64,000 nt of DNA from Parietaria judaica (lineage: Eukaryota; Streptophyta; Magnoliopsida; Rosales; Urticaceae), in NCBI GenBank assembly GCA_954871525.1, contig OX940860.1, forward strand, positions 25,886,001 to 25,950,000, read 5' to 3'. Below, piece by piece: positions 39,889 to 50,182 of the stretch. Position 1 is the stretch's first letter, and each line of letters starts with the position of its first letter. Below the pieces are notes generated by a model. It was given only the letters and a program-made list of their open reading frames with translations, ran no database searches and was not told where the DNA came from. The position numbers and the translations under genes were made by a program.

Positions 39889-40194
39889 TTAGCACCCTCC
39901 ACCTCCACCTCCACCTCCACCTCCACCTCCGCATCTGCCGCCACCACCACCGCCATCGCCACCTCCACCGCCATAGCCTCCAAAGAAGTGAGAACCGCCG
40001 CGGTGACCTCCAAAGTTGCGGATGTGACTGACATGGTGACCCCCGCCATAACGGTTGTGACCTCCAACACCACCACCGCCTCCCTCGAGCCCGCCATTGC
40101 TATACTTATGGCCAAATAGCATACTCAAAATTATAATGATAGCGAGGGCTATAGAGCCGAAAACTATGATCATAATTAACGCTATTTTATCCAT
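39889..40194 (-). CDS. Small membrane protein with poly-Gly tail and terminal Cys, copy 1
   Basis: 101 aa. MDKIALIMIIVFGSIALAI begins a single transmembrane segment (residues 4-26), followed by FGHKYSNGG and a Gly-rich tail with a His-rich patch (RYGGGHH, GGSHFFGG). The protein ends RC(G)12C, so the last residue is Cys. The start at 40194 is preferred over an upstream in-frame Met (40242) because copy 3 starts with the same MDKI at the matching place. Function is unknown. The layout suggests a tail held at the membrane surface, with Cys available for lipidation or disulphides and His for metal binding; this is inference. Sequence upstream of this gene resembles that upstream of copy 3. Confidence 0.65.
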   Translation of the reverse strand: MDKIALIMIIVFGSIALAIIIILSMLFGHKYSNGGLEGGGGGVGGHNRYGGGHHVSHIRNFGGHRGGSHFFGGYGGGGGDGGGGGGRCGGGGGGGGGGGGC

Positions 40195-40460
40195 TATAAC
40201 TTGATGGTATTGAATTCTAAACAATTGGATAAACAGACCCAATTTATAGAAGGTATGGTCAATACTCAGGTGATTATTAAAGAAAAATTAACGTCTTATT
40301 GGTTTGAAACTTCAAAAAATCTATGTATGATGTAGTATTATATATTATTAAATTGAATAATTGTATAATCGATGCTTGTTCTACGATGTTATAAGTTCAA
40401 TCACTCGTTTGCTTGTTGACGAATATTTCTGTTTTTCCATACAACTGGTTTTTGAACTTT
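40195..40460 (-). promoter_or_regulatory. Promoter region of poly-Gly copy 1, duplicated upstream of copy 3
   Basis: Segments such as tggtcaatactc (about 40256) and gcttgttgacgaatatttct (about 40411) recur in the same order upstream of the gene at 48979-49275 (about 49351 and 50002). Several contain TTGAC/GTCAA cores that WRKY factors can bind; whether they do is untested. Confidence 0.5.
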
Positions 40461-41347
40461 AAAACTTTATTGAAGGATGGTTAAAATCAAATTGCGTATT
40501 AGAATTTATAAGTTTTACGAAAATATTAATTAACGGTGATAAGTGACCACTAAAGTATATCATTTTCTTAAGATATTTGCGACAAAAGTACCACAACATA
40601 CCTCAAAGTTGATGCCATATCCCAAATCAAATTTTGTGGTAGGAAAAATTCTAAATACCAAAAAAAAAAACAACTATCGTCAGTATCGAATAAACTTTGC
40701 TGTTAGTTTATTTTGTTAATTACGCCCACGTGTGATGTAGCTAGAGGTTATCGGAAAGAGCGAAACTGAAAAATTGCAATAAAAAATTTAATTACATCTC
40801 TATAGAGGAATTGACCGAGAAAGTACTCAAGTTATCGCCCCCAATTTTTTAAAAATGTTTAAACTTATCTTTTTTTTTTACTCTGCCATTTTTTTTTTCA
40901 TTTTTTAACCATTAATTATATGCTTATTTAGTTTGTCAAAATAATAAGAAAACATGGGATATGATATAATAATTTTAGTTTCCATATTTTAATACAATAC
41001 AGTAAAACCTCTATAAATTAATATTGTTGGACTATATACATAATTTTATTATTTTATCGAGTTTATTAATTTATTGAAGGAAAATTTAGTCATGTTAGTT
41101 AGAGTCAGGACCATGCGAAAGTATTATCTTATCGAGGTTAATAGTTTATCGAGTATTAATTTAGCAAGGTTCTATTGTAGTTGACATATTTGTTCTCGTA
41201 TGCGTGTGGGAGAGAGACCTAATGGTTTGATTTATGTGTGACACGCGGACTTAACAAATAAAAACTAACAAAGGTTTATTTGGTATTAAGGTGTAGATTC
41301 TTGATATTTCGAAACATTTACCACAACAACAAAATATTTGAAATATG
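40461..41347. other. Spacer
   Basis: AT-rich, with no gene recognised. Weak transposon-like words (gcgacaaaagtacc near 40576) were seen, but no paired ends. Confidence 0.5.
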
Positions 41348-41352
41348 TTATC

Positions 41353-41757
41353 TGTGAACGTGAATTAAGTTTGGCTTGTTCTCCAAGCATACTTGCATAG
41401 CAAGTTTTATATTTATTAGTTTTAATATTTATTTGTCGCTTTTATTTAAACTTGGAGCACAAGTTTGCTGAGCCTATTTATAGGCTATGTTGCTCATCCA
41501 TTTGATTAACTCTCCTATTTGTATTCGACTACTTCTACAGCAATATAAAAAATCATTTCTTCCATCTCCTTGTTCTTCATTAGATATTGTGGTATATCAA
41601 TTCTATATTAGTTATATATATACACACAATGAGTGTATTTTGGTGGCACTTAACTTGTCGTTTTCATTCTTCTCAGAGTGTGGTGGTGAGGATTTTCGTG
41701 TGTCACTTTTAACTCGATCGAGTGTTTTTCGGCGACGATCGCTTCGTGGAACCAACA
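41353..41757 (+). repeat. 5' LTR of the Copia element
   Basis: 405 bp, with TATA-like ctatttataggc at about 41474-41485. The 3' partner at 46135 is 414 bp; most of the difference is a few inserted bases in the CA-repeat region (acacacaaagaaag). Confidence 0.92.
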
Positions 41758-41879
41758 TTTGGTATCAGAGCACAGTTGTAAGGTCTCGTGAAATTCTTAG
41801 TATGCTCTGTGGTTGCGGTTCTGACTGATCTTCCACATCAGAAACGATTTCTTGAGATTTTACAGTGTGAGTTTTCTTT

Positions 41880-44800
41880 ATGCCGAAATACATGGAGTCA
41901 TCAAGCAAATCAGCCGGAGGAAACGTGACGCTACAGTACCCGATGCTGACGAAGAGTAACTACTCGGTGTGGGCGCTGAAGATGCGAGTAAACCTGCAGG
42001 CGCAAGGAGTCTGGGAAGCCGTAGAAGACGGAGATGTCGAAGCACGCAAGGATAGGATGGCTCTCGCCGCCATCTATCAGGGAGTTCCGGAAGATGTCTT
42101 TCTCATGATCGCAGAGAAGGATTCCGCAAAGAAGGCGTGGGAGACGTTGCGGACGATGCACATGGGCGCAGAACGCGTCAGAGAAGCTAAGGTTCAAACC
42201 TTGAAGAGCGAGTTCGAGGTTCTCCGTATGAAAGACGGTGAATCCGTGGACGAGTTCTCTATGAAGCTTTCATCTTTTGCAACGGGTATCCGCTCACTAG
42301 GCGAACAGGTGGACGAAACCACCGTGGTCAAGAAATTCTTAAGATATGTAACTCATAGATACATGCAGATCGTGACGTCGATCGAGCAGTTCGGCGACCT
42401 CAAGGCTATGTCAGTCGAGGAGGTTGTCGGTCGTCTAAAAGTCCACGAGGAGAGGCTTCGAGGCTATGGCGACAGAGAAGAGGAGAAACACCTCCTGCTC
42501 ACGCATAAAAAATGGAAGGCTAAGCAGAAGTGGAACCAGCGAGAAGGTTCTTCTTCAAGCTCGTCGAGTCGCAACGGATACGGCAGCGAGAGCCGTGGAC
42601 GTGGCAGAGGCCGAGGTCGAGGACGTGGTCGCGACCATCGTAGTCGAGGCAGTGGCACTCCTCGCCAAGACAGCGCCACCCGCAAGGACAAGAGCACAGT
42701 GAAGTGCTATAATTGTCAGAAGTATGGTCACTACGCAAATGAGTGTCATACTAAGAACCGCGACGAAGAAGCGAATCTGGTGAGATTCGATGACGATGAG
42801 CACGCACTTATGTTCGCCGAGGAGATGGTGGATTTAAGTAGCGTCGAGCACGACGACCAGGATGTGGTCGACGAGACACACGTCGAGCAGGAGCGCGTCG
42901 ACATAGTACTTGACGACCAGGTATCCAGCGAGGAGGTACCTGACGACCAAGTACTGAGCCGAGTGGACGAGCTGATGATGGCAGAGAAGCCCATCTCTAC
43001 CAAGAAGAACGACGAGCAAACCAGAAAGGTGATGCTTAATGAAGACAAGGTTGTCGCCAACCTACTCACAGATGGCGAAGAGAAGGTCTATACCGATATT
43101 TGGTATTTAGACAACGGAGCCAGTAACCACATGACGGGTGATCGAGCCAAGTTTGAAGAGCTCGATGAGAAGATCATAGGAAACGTAAAGTTTGGCAATG
43201 GTTCCATCGTCGACATCAAGGGCAGAGGGTCCATCCTGTTCAAGTGCAAGAATGGGGACCAGCGCCTGTTGACCGAAGTCTACTACATACCGAAGCTGAA
43301 GAGTAACATCATCAGCTTAGGACAGATAACGGAAATCGGTCACACAGTGATCCTATCTGGAGAGTTCCTAAAGATGTGGAACTGCGATGGCGCGCTATTG
43401 ATGAAGGTGAAGAGATCACCGAGTCGGTTGTACAAGATCAACCTGGTGGTAGATCAGCCGATTTGCTTGATGGCGTCGATCGCAGACCCAGCGTGGCTAT
43501 GGCATGTGAGGCTTGGGCATGTAAACTTCTACGCGCTCAAGATGATAGGCGACAAGGAGATGGCCTTTGGGGTACCCAAGATTGAACACCCCGACCAGCT
43601 GTGTGAATGCTGCATGGTCGCGAAACAGGCAAGAGTGCCATTTCCGATCAAGGCCAAATTCCGAGCAGAGCGACCCCTCCAACTGGTGCACGCTGACCTT
43701 TGTGGTCCAATCACCCCAGCAACCCTAGCCGGCAACAAGTACTTCTTTTTGCTTGTTGATGATTACAGTCGCTGGATGTGGGTGTACACGCTCAAAGAGA
43801 AGGCAGGAGCCTTTGAAGTCTTCAAGAAGTTCAAGCGGCTCGTGGAGAACCAGTCAGGACATAGGCTGAAGACTTTGCGAACAGACCGTGGAAGAGAGTT
43901 CACATCTGAGAAGTTCGCCGAGTACTGCGGAGAAGAAGGTGTAGAGCGACACCTCACCGCACCATACACGCCCCAGCAGAACGGCATGGTGGAGAGACGG
44001 AATCGAACCGTCATGGACACTGCAAGGAGCTTGATTAAAAGCATGCAAGTCCCAGAGAGCTTCTGGGGAGAAGCAGTACGTCACGCAGTTTACTTGCTGA
44101 ACCATTTACCGACGAAGGCGCTAGGCGAGTGCACCCCTTACCAAGCTTGGAAAGGGAAGAAACCTCATCTGGAGCATTTAAAGGTGTTTGGGTGCACCGC
44201 ACATGTAAAGACTGTGGGACCACACCTCAAGAAGCTCGATGATCGGAGTCAACCGATGGTGTACCTTGGCGCCGAGGAAGGGAGCAAGGCACACAGGTTT
44301 TACGACCCTCGACGCGGCAAAGTGCATGTGAGCAGAGACGCCGTGTTCGAAGAGGAGAAGAAATGGGTCTGGCGCGATGAGAACGGAGAGTCTGAACAGA
44401 ACTCGGTGGAGTTCATCCTCGAAGACGAAGAGGCGGTCGAGCAGGTTGAGGGAGAGAGTCCCTTCCAGGGGCTAGCAACGCCCAGCTCGACGGAAACTAG
44501 TTCGTCTGGAACCAGCTCACCACCAGGCTCGCCCAACCTAGGATCAGGAATGAGCACCCCGATCCCAGTGACAGCTAGTTCGGGAGGAACCAGCTCAGGA
44601 GACTCATCGATCAAGGATGGACCAAGAGGGTTCCGTACCCTGTCCGACGTCTACGAAGAAGCCCGAGAGCTTTATTTGAGCCCAGAAAAGCTCTTGCTGG
44701 TGAGTGAAGAAGAACCAACCAACTACCGCGAGGCAGCCACCGAGAAGGAATGGCAAGAAGCGATGAAGCGAGAGCTAGAGTCGATTGAGAAGAATCAGAC

Positions 44801-45023
44801 GTGGGAGCTAGTCGACCTTCCAAACGGTCACAAGTCCATTGGTCTGAAGTGGGTCTACAAGCTCAAGAAGGACTCAGAAGGAAAGGTCCTCAAGCACAAG
44901 GCCAGACTGGTTGCAAAGGGCTACGTGCAGAAGCAGGGAGTAGACTTCGAGGAAGTTTTTGCTCCAGTAGCCAGACTCGACACAGTCAGGCTTATCCTAG
45001 CCCTCGCAGCTCACCGAGGCTGA
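41880..45023 (+). CDS. Copia Gag-Pol, first part (gag, protease, integrase, start of RT), 1047 aa
   Basis: The frame opens at ATG 41880; a second Met four codons on (MESSSKSAGG) may be the usual start. Domains in order: capsid/UBN2-like gag (about 20-215), an Arg/Gly-rich RNA-binding stretch (about 235-262), the zinc knuckle CYNCQKYGHYANEC (about 276-289), the aspartic protease site WYLDNGASNHMTG (about 408-420), the GAG-pre-integrase HVRLGHVN region (about 540), the integrase core with the D-D-E set (VHADLCGP, RTDRGREF, PQQNGMVERRN), and the start of RT (NQTWELVDLPNGHKSIGLKW, VYKLKKDSEGKVLKHKARLV, AKGYVQKQGVDFEEVFAPVA). The frame stops at TGA 45021-45023, where family members have Trp in the [19 protein letters not shown] motif. 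Confidence 0.92.
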   Translation: MPKYMESSSKSAGGNVTLQYPMLTKSNYSVWALKMRVNLQAQGVWEAVEDGDVEARKDRMALAAIYQGVPEDVFLMIAEKDSAKKAWETLRTMHMGAERVREAKVQTLKSEFEVLRMKDGESVDEFSMKLSSFATGIRSLGEQVDETTVVKKFLRYVTHRYMQIVTSIEQFGDLKAMSVEEVVGRLKVHEERLRGYGDREEEKHLLLTHKKWKAKQKWNQREGSSSSSSSRNGYGSESRGRGRGRGRGRGRDHRSRGSGTPRQDSATRKDKSTVKCYNCQKYGHYANECHTKNRDEEANLVRFDDDEHALMFAEEMVDLSSVEHDDQDVVDETHVEQERVDIVLDDQVSSEEVPDDQVLSRVDELMMAEKPISTKKNDEQTRKVMLNEDKVVANLLTDGEEKVYTDIWYLDNGASNHMTGDRAKFEELDEKIIGNVKFGNGSIVDIKGRGSILFKCKNGDQRLLTEVYYIPKLKSNIISLGQITEIGHTVILSGEFLKMWNCDGALLMKVKRSPSRLYKINLVVDQPICLMASIADPAWLWHVRLGHVNFYALKMIGDKEMAFGVPKIEHPDQLCECCMVAKQARVPFPIKAKFRAERPLQLVHADLCGPITPATLAGNKYFFLLVDDYSRWMWVYTLKEKAGAFEVFKKFKRLVENQSGHRLKTLRTDRGREFTSEKFAEYCGEEGVERHLTAPYTPQQNGMVERRNRTVMDTARSLIKSMQVPESFWGEAVRHAVYLLNHLPTKALGECTPYQAWKGKKPHLEHLKVFGCTAHVKTVGPHLKKLDDRSQPMVYLGAEEGSKAHRFYDPRRGKVHVSRDAVFEEEKKWVWRDENGESEQNSVEFILEDEEAVEQVEGESPFQGLATPSSTETSSSGTSSPPGSPNLGSGMSTPIPVTASSGGTSSGDSSIKDGPRGFRTLSDVYEEARELYLSPEKLLLVSEEEPTNYREAATEKEWQEAMKRELESIEKNQTWELVDLPNGHKSIGLKWVYKLKKDSEGKVLKHKARLVAKGYVQKQGVDFEEVFAPVARLDTVRLILALAAHRG

Positions 45024-46182
45024 AAAATCCATCACCTGGACGTCAAATCGGCGTTCCTAAATGGTGAGCTGGAAGAAGAAGTCTACGTCACTCAACCGGA
45101 AGGCTTCATCGACAAGACCACAAAACATAAGGTGTACAAGTTATCAAAAGCTCTTTATGGCTTGCGGCAAGCACCACGTGCACGGAATACTCGACTCGAC
45201 ATGCATTGATGGATTCAAGAAGCAGATGATGAAGGAGTTCGAGATGAGCGACCTCGGACTGCTCTCGTACTACCTCGGCATTGAGGTCGACCAGAAGAAG
45301 GAATTTGTCACGCTGAAGCAGACGGCTTACGCAAAGAAAATTCTGCAGCAATTCAAGATGGCGGATTGTAACCCGAGCAAGTATCCGATGGAACCGAAGT
45401 TAAAGCTCGGGAAAGTTGCAGAAGGAACCCCGGTGGATCCCACGGAGTACAGGCGTGTCATCGGGTGTCTCAGGTACCTAACGCACACCCGACCTGACAT
45501 CTCATATGCAGTTGGCATGGTGAGTCGTCACATGGAAAAGCCTACCAGTCTACACCAACAGGCTGTGAAACACATCCTTCGTTATGTAAAAGGAACGACG
45601 AGCTACGGGATCCAGTACGGAAGAGGAAATGGAGCTGAAGAACTGGTCAATTTTACCGACAGTGACCTAGCCGGTGACATCGATGATAGAAAAAGTACCA
45701 GAGGTATGGCATTTTATCTCAACGGTAATCTGATCACCTGGCAGTCTCAGAAACAGAGAACTGTGGCCCTATCGTCTTGTGAGGCCGAGTTCATGGCAGC
45801 GACCGCAGCGGCATGTCAAGTGTTGTGGTTGATAAACTTGTTGAGCGAAGTGACTGAAACCGAGCAGAAGGCAGTGACTCTTTATGTGGACAACAAGTCC
45901 GCAATCGCGCTGATGAAGAACCCGGTGTTTCATGGACGCAGCAAGCATATCGACACTCGTTTTCACTTTATTCGCGAGTGTGTCGAAGAGCGAGAGATCA
46001 TCGTGGAATTTGTCAGCACCAGAGAGCAACGAGCTGACATTCTCACCAAGGCTCTAGCAAGAGTCAAATTCGCGGAGATGCGAGATTTGCTCGGCGTAGA
46101 GAACTTTGAACCAAGTCAAGCTTACGGGGGAGAATGTGAACGTGAATTAAGCTTGGCTTGTTCTCCAAGCATACTTGCATAG
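45024..46182 (+). pseudogene. Copia Pol, second part (broken RT and RNase H)
   Basis: After the TGA the original frame continues with [20 protein letters not shown] and [11 protein letters not shown] (to about 45180). The next sequence, near 45205, is [19 protein letters not shown] in another frame. The RT part normally between them, with the catalytic Tyr-Val-Asp-Asp box, is absent, and the junction lies in ctcgactcgac, a short direct repeat. Downstream the frame is open to 46182, with LSYYLGIEV, RYLTHTRPDISYAVG, the RNase H motifs FTDSDLAGDIDDRKSTRG, SSCEAEFMAA and YVDNKSAIALMKNP, and ADILTKAL. The frame runs into the LTR. Confidence 0.9.
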
Positions 46183-46548
46183 CAAGTTTTATATTTATTA
46201 GTTTTAATATTTATTTGTCGCTTTTATTTAAACTTGGAGCACAAGTTTGCTGAGCCTATTTATAGGCTATGTTGCTCATCCATTTGATTAACTCTCCTAT
46301 TTGTATTCGACTACTTCTACAGCAATATTAAAAATCATTTCTTCCATCTCCTTTGTTCTTCATTCGATATTGTGGTATATCAATTCCATATTAGTTATAT
46401 ATATACACACACAAAGAAAGTGAGTGTATTTTGGTGGCACTCAACTTGTCGTTTTCATTCTTCTCAGAGTGTGGTGGTGAGGATTTTCGTGTGTCACTTT
46501 TCACTCGATCGAGTGTTTTTCGGCGACGATCGCTTCGTGGAACCAACA
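46135..46548 (+). repeat. 3' LTR of the Copia element
   Basis: 414 bp, close match to 41353-41757. It begins directly after the polypurine tract. Confidence 0.92.
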
Positions 46549-46553
46549 TTATC

Positions 46554-46928
46554 AACTGTGAGATACTTTTTTTTCCTTGCAAATGCCTCATTTTAAAAAC
46601 TTTCTACTTCTAATTGTCGTTAATTTGCCCGACAAAAATGAGAGAGATATATTATAGAGATGTGGGGCCCTATTGGAGCATCTGAGCCCTCCATGTGACA
46701 CTTGACGGTTAACGGAATTTTTTCGATCGGTAGTTGAGGAAAATATTTCTATACTTTGAGAACTTTCACCACTACTTTTAGAAGTTTTGAAAATATGACG
46801 GCATATTTGCATGACTTAGTTAGGATTACTTATGCCACAAATTATATATATACACATTTTATATTTTTGCTCACACCCACAAAATTTAAAATTACATTAT
46901 CACTTCAGCTCATATTAAGCTTATAAGC

Positions 46929-46967
<39 letters not shown>

Positions 46968-47116
46968 ATAAATCAATAACTACCACACAGGCAACGCTAT
47001 TATATCACAATATACCACTTACCATAGTTCCAACTTCCAAACAAATATGATATTATCATATATTTTCCAAAGAAAAGAAACACGCGAATGGATTTCTTCT
47101 TACTTAATTAACACAT
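46554..47116. other. Spacer with an (AT)n tract
   Basis: AT microsatellite at about 46931-46963. No gene recognised. The part 46600-46820 has transposon-like words (ccaccactacttttagaag, tatgacggcata), but no partner end was found. Confidence 0.5.
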
Positions 47117-47368
47117 CTAACATGCTCCTCCGCCACATCCGCCACCACTACCACCACCGCCTCCGCCACCACCTCCCCCACCTCCATCTACACCGCCGCC
47201 GCCACTGCCTCCACCACCGTCGTTGCCGCCTCCATCATCACCGCCACCGCCGCCGCCTCTTCCTCCCGCACGCTCGGAATTTTCAAGGGAGCAAAGTAAA
47301 TTCAATAAAAAGATACCAAAGCCTACCGATAAGAAAACTACCAGCACAACTACTATAACGTCACTCAT
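47117..47368 (-). CDS. Small membrane protein with poly-Gly tail and terminal Cys, copy 2
   Basis: 83 aa: MSDVIVVVLVVFLSVGFGIF opens the transmembrane segment (about residues 3-24), then CSLENSERAGGR, a Gly/Asp-rich tail, and the end SGGGCGGGAC. The plan is the same as copies 1 and 3 (one N-terminal membrane span, Gly-rich tail, two C-terminal Cys with one at the very end), but the His patch is replaced by Asp/Asn. Upstream sequence shares cgagccgtgtcataatt (about 47524) with copy 3 (caagccgtgtcataatt, about 49435), so the promoters are also related. Function unknown. Confidence 0.6.
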   Translation of the reverse strand: MSDVIVVVLVVFLSVGFGIFLLNLLCSLENSERAGGRGGGGGGDDGGGNDGGGGSGGGGVDGGGGGGGGGGGGSGGGCGGGAC

Positions 47369-48978
47369 AACGTGATCAATTGAATGCTTTTATATCAAAA
47401 CTCGAATTACATGCCTGATCATAAGCTCTTGTCAGAAACCATTTTACAGTGTTTGATGATAAAAGGCTTTGACAAGTCGTCGCTTCAAACTTCAAAGTCT
47501 GTTTGAAGTATGTGAGAATGATCGAGCCGTGTCATAATTATCACGTCTTTGCGAAATTTCACACCACTAGACAACCAGTCGTCTCCAAATTGCCTTGTCA
47601 GATAGTTAGGGACGACATTTCAAATTTCACATCACGTAACTGCGTCTGCTCGCCATGACAAGTAATTTACGCCTCAAAGAAGCTACAAAAGACGACATTG
47701 ACCTTGACAAATGATGAAGTTATCGGGCACAAATGCCCTCTGAATATTGAGTTTTGGTGGACTTAATTGGTCTCTGATTTTAGTTTGTGATAGCAATGTC
47801 CCCCTTTTTTTTTATGAAATAAAATTATGGCCCGAAACGTTAAAATTGACGGAAATATGACCTTGAGCACAACAAATGATTTATTTTACAATATTTTCTT
47901 TAATTTTATTATAATATTTTAATTTTATGAATTTCTAACGTAACAGTTTCAAAAATAGTATAATTGTATGATTCTAACCTAATATTATATATATATATAT
48001 ATATGTATGTACCGTGTACGTATGTATAATTGAAGATCGTTTGTAAATAATATGAAAAATAACACCCTACAAGAACGCAAGATAAGTGTCAATTGTTCGA
48101 CGACGAAAATTATAGTAAAAATATTGCCCTGTTTGGTTTACTTATGTAATTCTCTCTCAAACAGTTGGAAGTTGGAATGACTCGCCATTAATGTGGCCGC
48201 AGAGGCGGAGGGCCGGTTGGCATGGAAAAGGAAGATATTCCTCCCGGATTTCATTAAGAGAAACCCAAATAGGCCCCACCAGTTCCATGAGCGACGTCGA
48301 CGTGCCCGTTATTGGGATGTATCAGAAGATGCTCTCCAACGACTGCTACGCTGATTAAACCATTCCGACCGTTTTATCAGTGGGAAGACTGGGAAAGCAA
48401 CGGAAAAGAACCCTCTTCAGGAGACTGAGCCTGACCCGACCCGACACATTGAATGCATGCTTTTAGAGGCATGTACAAAAGTGTACTTTGCACACGTTTG
48501 TCCCCAAACATCTCTATCTTTGAACAACTGATCTTATGGAATTATCAAGGATATATTTTCCCGTGTATTCATTATATATCCAAGTTTTAATCTAAAAAAT
48601 TATAAATTAACGCATCCACTCCATATTCAAGCTCTCATCACCCGGCCATAAGACCGATTTTTTTGGAAACCGGGTACTAGAAAGCCCCGGTTTATGTTGT
48701 ATGATTAATTTTTTACTAAAATTTAGACTAGTTCAAGAAATTTTAAAAACTAAAAATATATCCAAATTAAATAATATACATTAATCCAAATAGTACATTC
48801 AAACCTGTTCAAATGAAAACATAATCCAAACTTTGAATCAAACTAAACAACCAAACAATCAATTTAAAATAATAAAAATGAGCTAGTAGAATTTGCTAAA
48901 AGCTAGAACCCTAACTGAATAAATTTTAACAAACTATGCACATTAATAATAACTTCTCCCCCTCTAGTTATTATTAAT
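47369..48978. other. Spacer between poly-Gly genes 2 and 3
   Basis: The first 250 bp should include the promoter of copy 2. A TA tract lies at about 47985-48005. A less AT-rich patch at 48170-48440 contains short frames without known domains. No transposon ends found. Confidence 0.5.
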
Positions 48979-49275
48979 TTAGCAGCCTCCTCCTCCACCG
49001 CCGCCGCCACCGCCTCCACCATCTCCGCCACCTCCACCTCCACCTCCACCTCCACATCCGCCGCCGCCTCCACCACCAAAGTCGCCGCCACCACCACTTC
49101 CACCGAAGAAGTGAGAACCGCCGTGATGGTGACCTCCCCCGTGACGATAGTGACTGCCGCCGCCACCCCCGGATCCGCCGTTGCCCTTTATCAGGCGAAA
49201 CAGCACACTCAAAATAACGGCAGTGCCGGTTATAGAGAAGAAAACTATGATCATAACCAACGGTATTTTATCCAT
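48979..49275 (-). CDS. Small membrane protein with poly-Gly tail and terminal Cys, copy 3
   Basis: 98 aa, starting MDKIPLVMIIVFFSITGTAV, with a transmembrane span at residues 4-26. Then come RLIKGNGGSGG, a His-rich patch (SHYRHGGGHHHGGSHFFGGS) and a Gly tail with one internal Cys and a terminal Cys. It aligns with copy 1 from the first residue, including VMIIVF and GGSHFFGG. Other frames of the same DNA are also open because GGN-rich codons form trinucleotide-like repeats; this frame is chosen for its agreement with copy 1 and its membrane span. Confidence 0.65.
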   Translation of the reverse strand: MDKIPLVMIIVFFSITGTAVILSVLFRLIKGNGGSGGGGGSHYRHGGGHHHGGSHFFGGSGGGGDFGGGGGGGCGGGGGGGGGGDGGGGGGGGGGGGC

Positions 49276-50070
49276 TATGACTTGAATGCTAGTAATGAAT
49301 TCTATATCAATTACATAAAGCGAATAATAAACCCATTTAATAGAAGCTAATGGTCAATACTCGTTTGTTTATCAAAGAAAAGTCAACCACTGGGGTTTTA
49401 AACGTCAAAAGTTCAAAGTAAGAACTAAGAAGGACAAGCCGTGTCATAATTGATGCTTTTGCGTAATTGCTAGCCAAATACAATAGAGTTACTATTTAGC
49501 GACATAAATATTTAATGTTTTGATTTTTCTGTCCTTTATAAAATATTCATTAACTTGTTGGTGAAGATCAATTAGTATAAAAAGGCGAAAAAATAAAAAA
49601 TTCTCGAATATTTATAAAAGTGACACGCGTTTAAGACTTAACGACACATCCAAAATTTCGCTAATTCGATTGAAAAAGTAGATAAATTTTAGAGAGAAGC
49701 AATATAATTGATATTAGATACTTAATCCGTGAATAAAAAAAAAAAAGATTTATGCCACTACAAAAATAAAAAATTTAGATACTTATACTATTATTAACCG
49801 AATAAAACTATAAGATTATTTGTTGTACGTAAATACTTTTGTTATACGTTTTATTATTTGAATGCTAAAGTTTTTGGCAAAAATATCAATCTATTTAAAT
49901 ACTACTGCTATGTTTTTAGTGATTCTATCTATTTTCATTTGGTCAACGTCCAACTAGCAAGATATATGGCAAGCCAATTTTATAAGGTCAATCACACGCT
50001 TGCTTGTTGACGAATATTTCTATTTTTTCAAGTATTGGACTGATTCTATTTATGGCAAAATGAAAATTCA
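49276..50070 (-). promoter_or_regulatory. Promoter region of poly-Gly copy 3
   Basis: Shares ordered segments with the region upstream of copy 1 (atggtcaatactc, agaaaagtcaac, gcttgttgacgaatatttct) and one with copy 2 (gccgtgtcataatt). It is longer than in copy 1, so sequence was gained or lost after duplication. TTGAC/GTCAA cores are frequent. Confidence 0.5.
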
Positions 50071-50182
50071 ACGGTTTTTAAACTTCCAAATTTGTGTACG
50101 TCTAATTTATTCAACATTAACGAGATAACGACGAACCAATATTATACTTTCTTCTATTTTTTGGGTTTTAATCCATAGGGAT

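Larger units (their letters stand above)
41353..46548 (+). mobile_element. Ty1/Copia LTR retrotransposon, 5.2 kb, defective
   Basis: LTRs of 405 bp (41353-41757) and 414 bp (46135-46548) run tgtgaacg...accaaca. The exact 5-bp TSD ttatc lies at 41348-41352 and 46549-46553. The PBS tggtatcagagc is at 41760-41771 and the polypurine tract acgggggagaa at 46124-46134. The order gag, protease, integrase, RT, RNase H is that of Copia. The pol frame is broken by a stop and a deletion in RT, so this copy cannot make its own RT. Close similarity of the LTRs suggests recent insertion. It landed between the first and second poly-Gly genes. Confidence 0.95.

Noticed and set aside
39816..40119. Ala/Val/Thr-rich frames overlapping the poly-Gly gene copies (also at 48903-49166 and 47047-47358)
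   Set aside because: They are alternate readings of GGN repeats. Only the Gly frame shows a conserved head, a membrane span and a terminal Cys in all copies.
40560..46830. An outer MULE-like element enclosing the Copia insertion, suggested by words near 40576 and 46760
   Set aside because: The left and right words (gcgacaaaagtacc, ccaccactacttttagaag) do not align as inverted repeats and no TSD was found.
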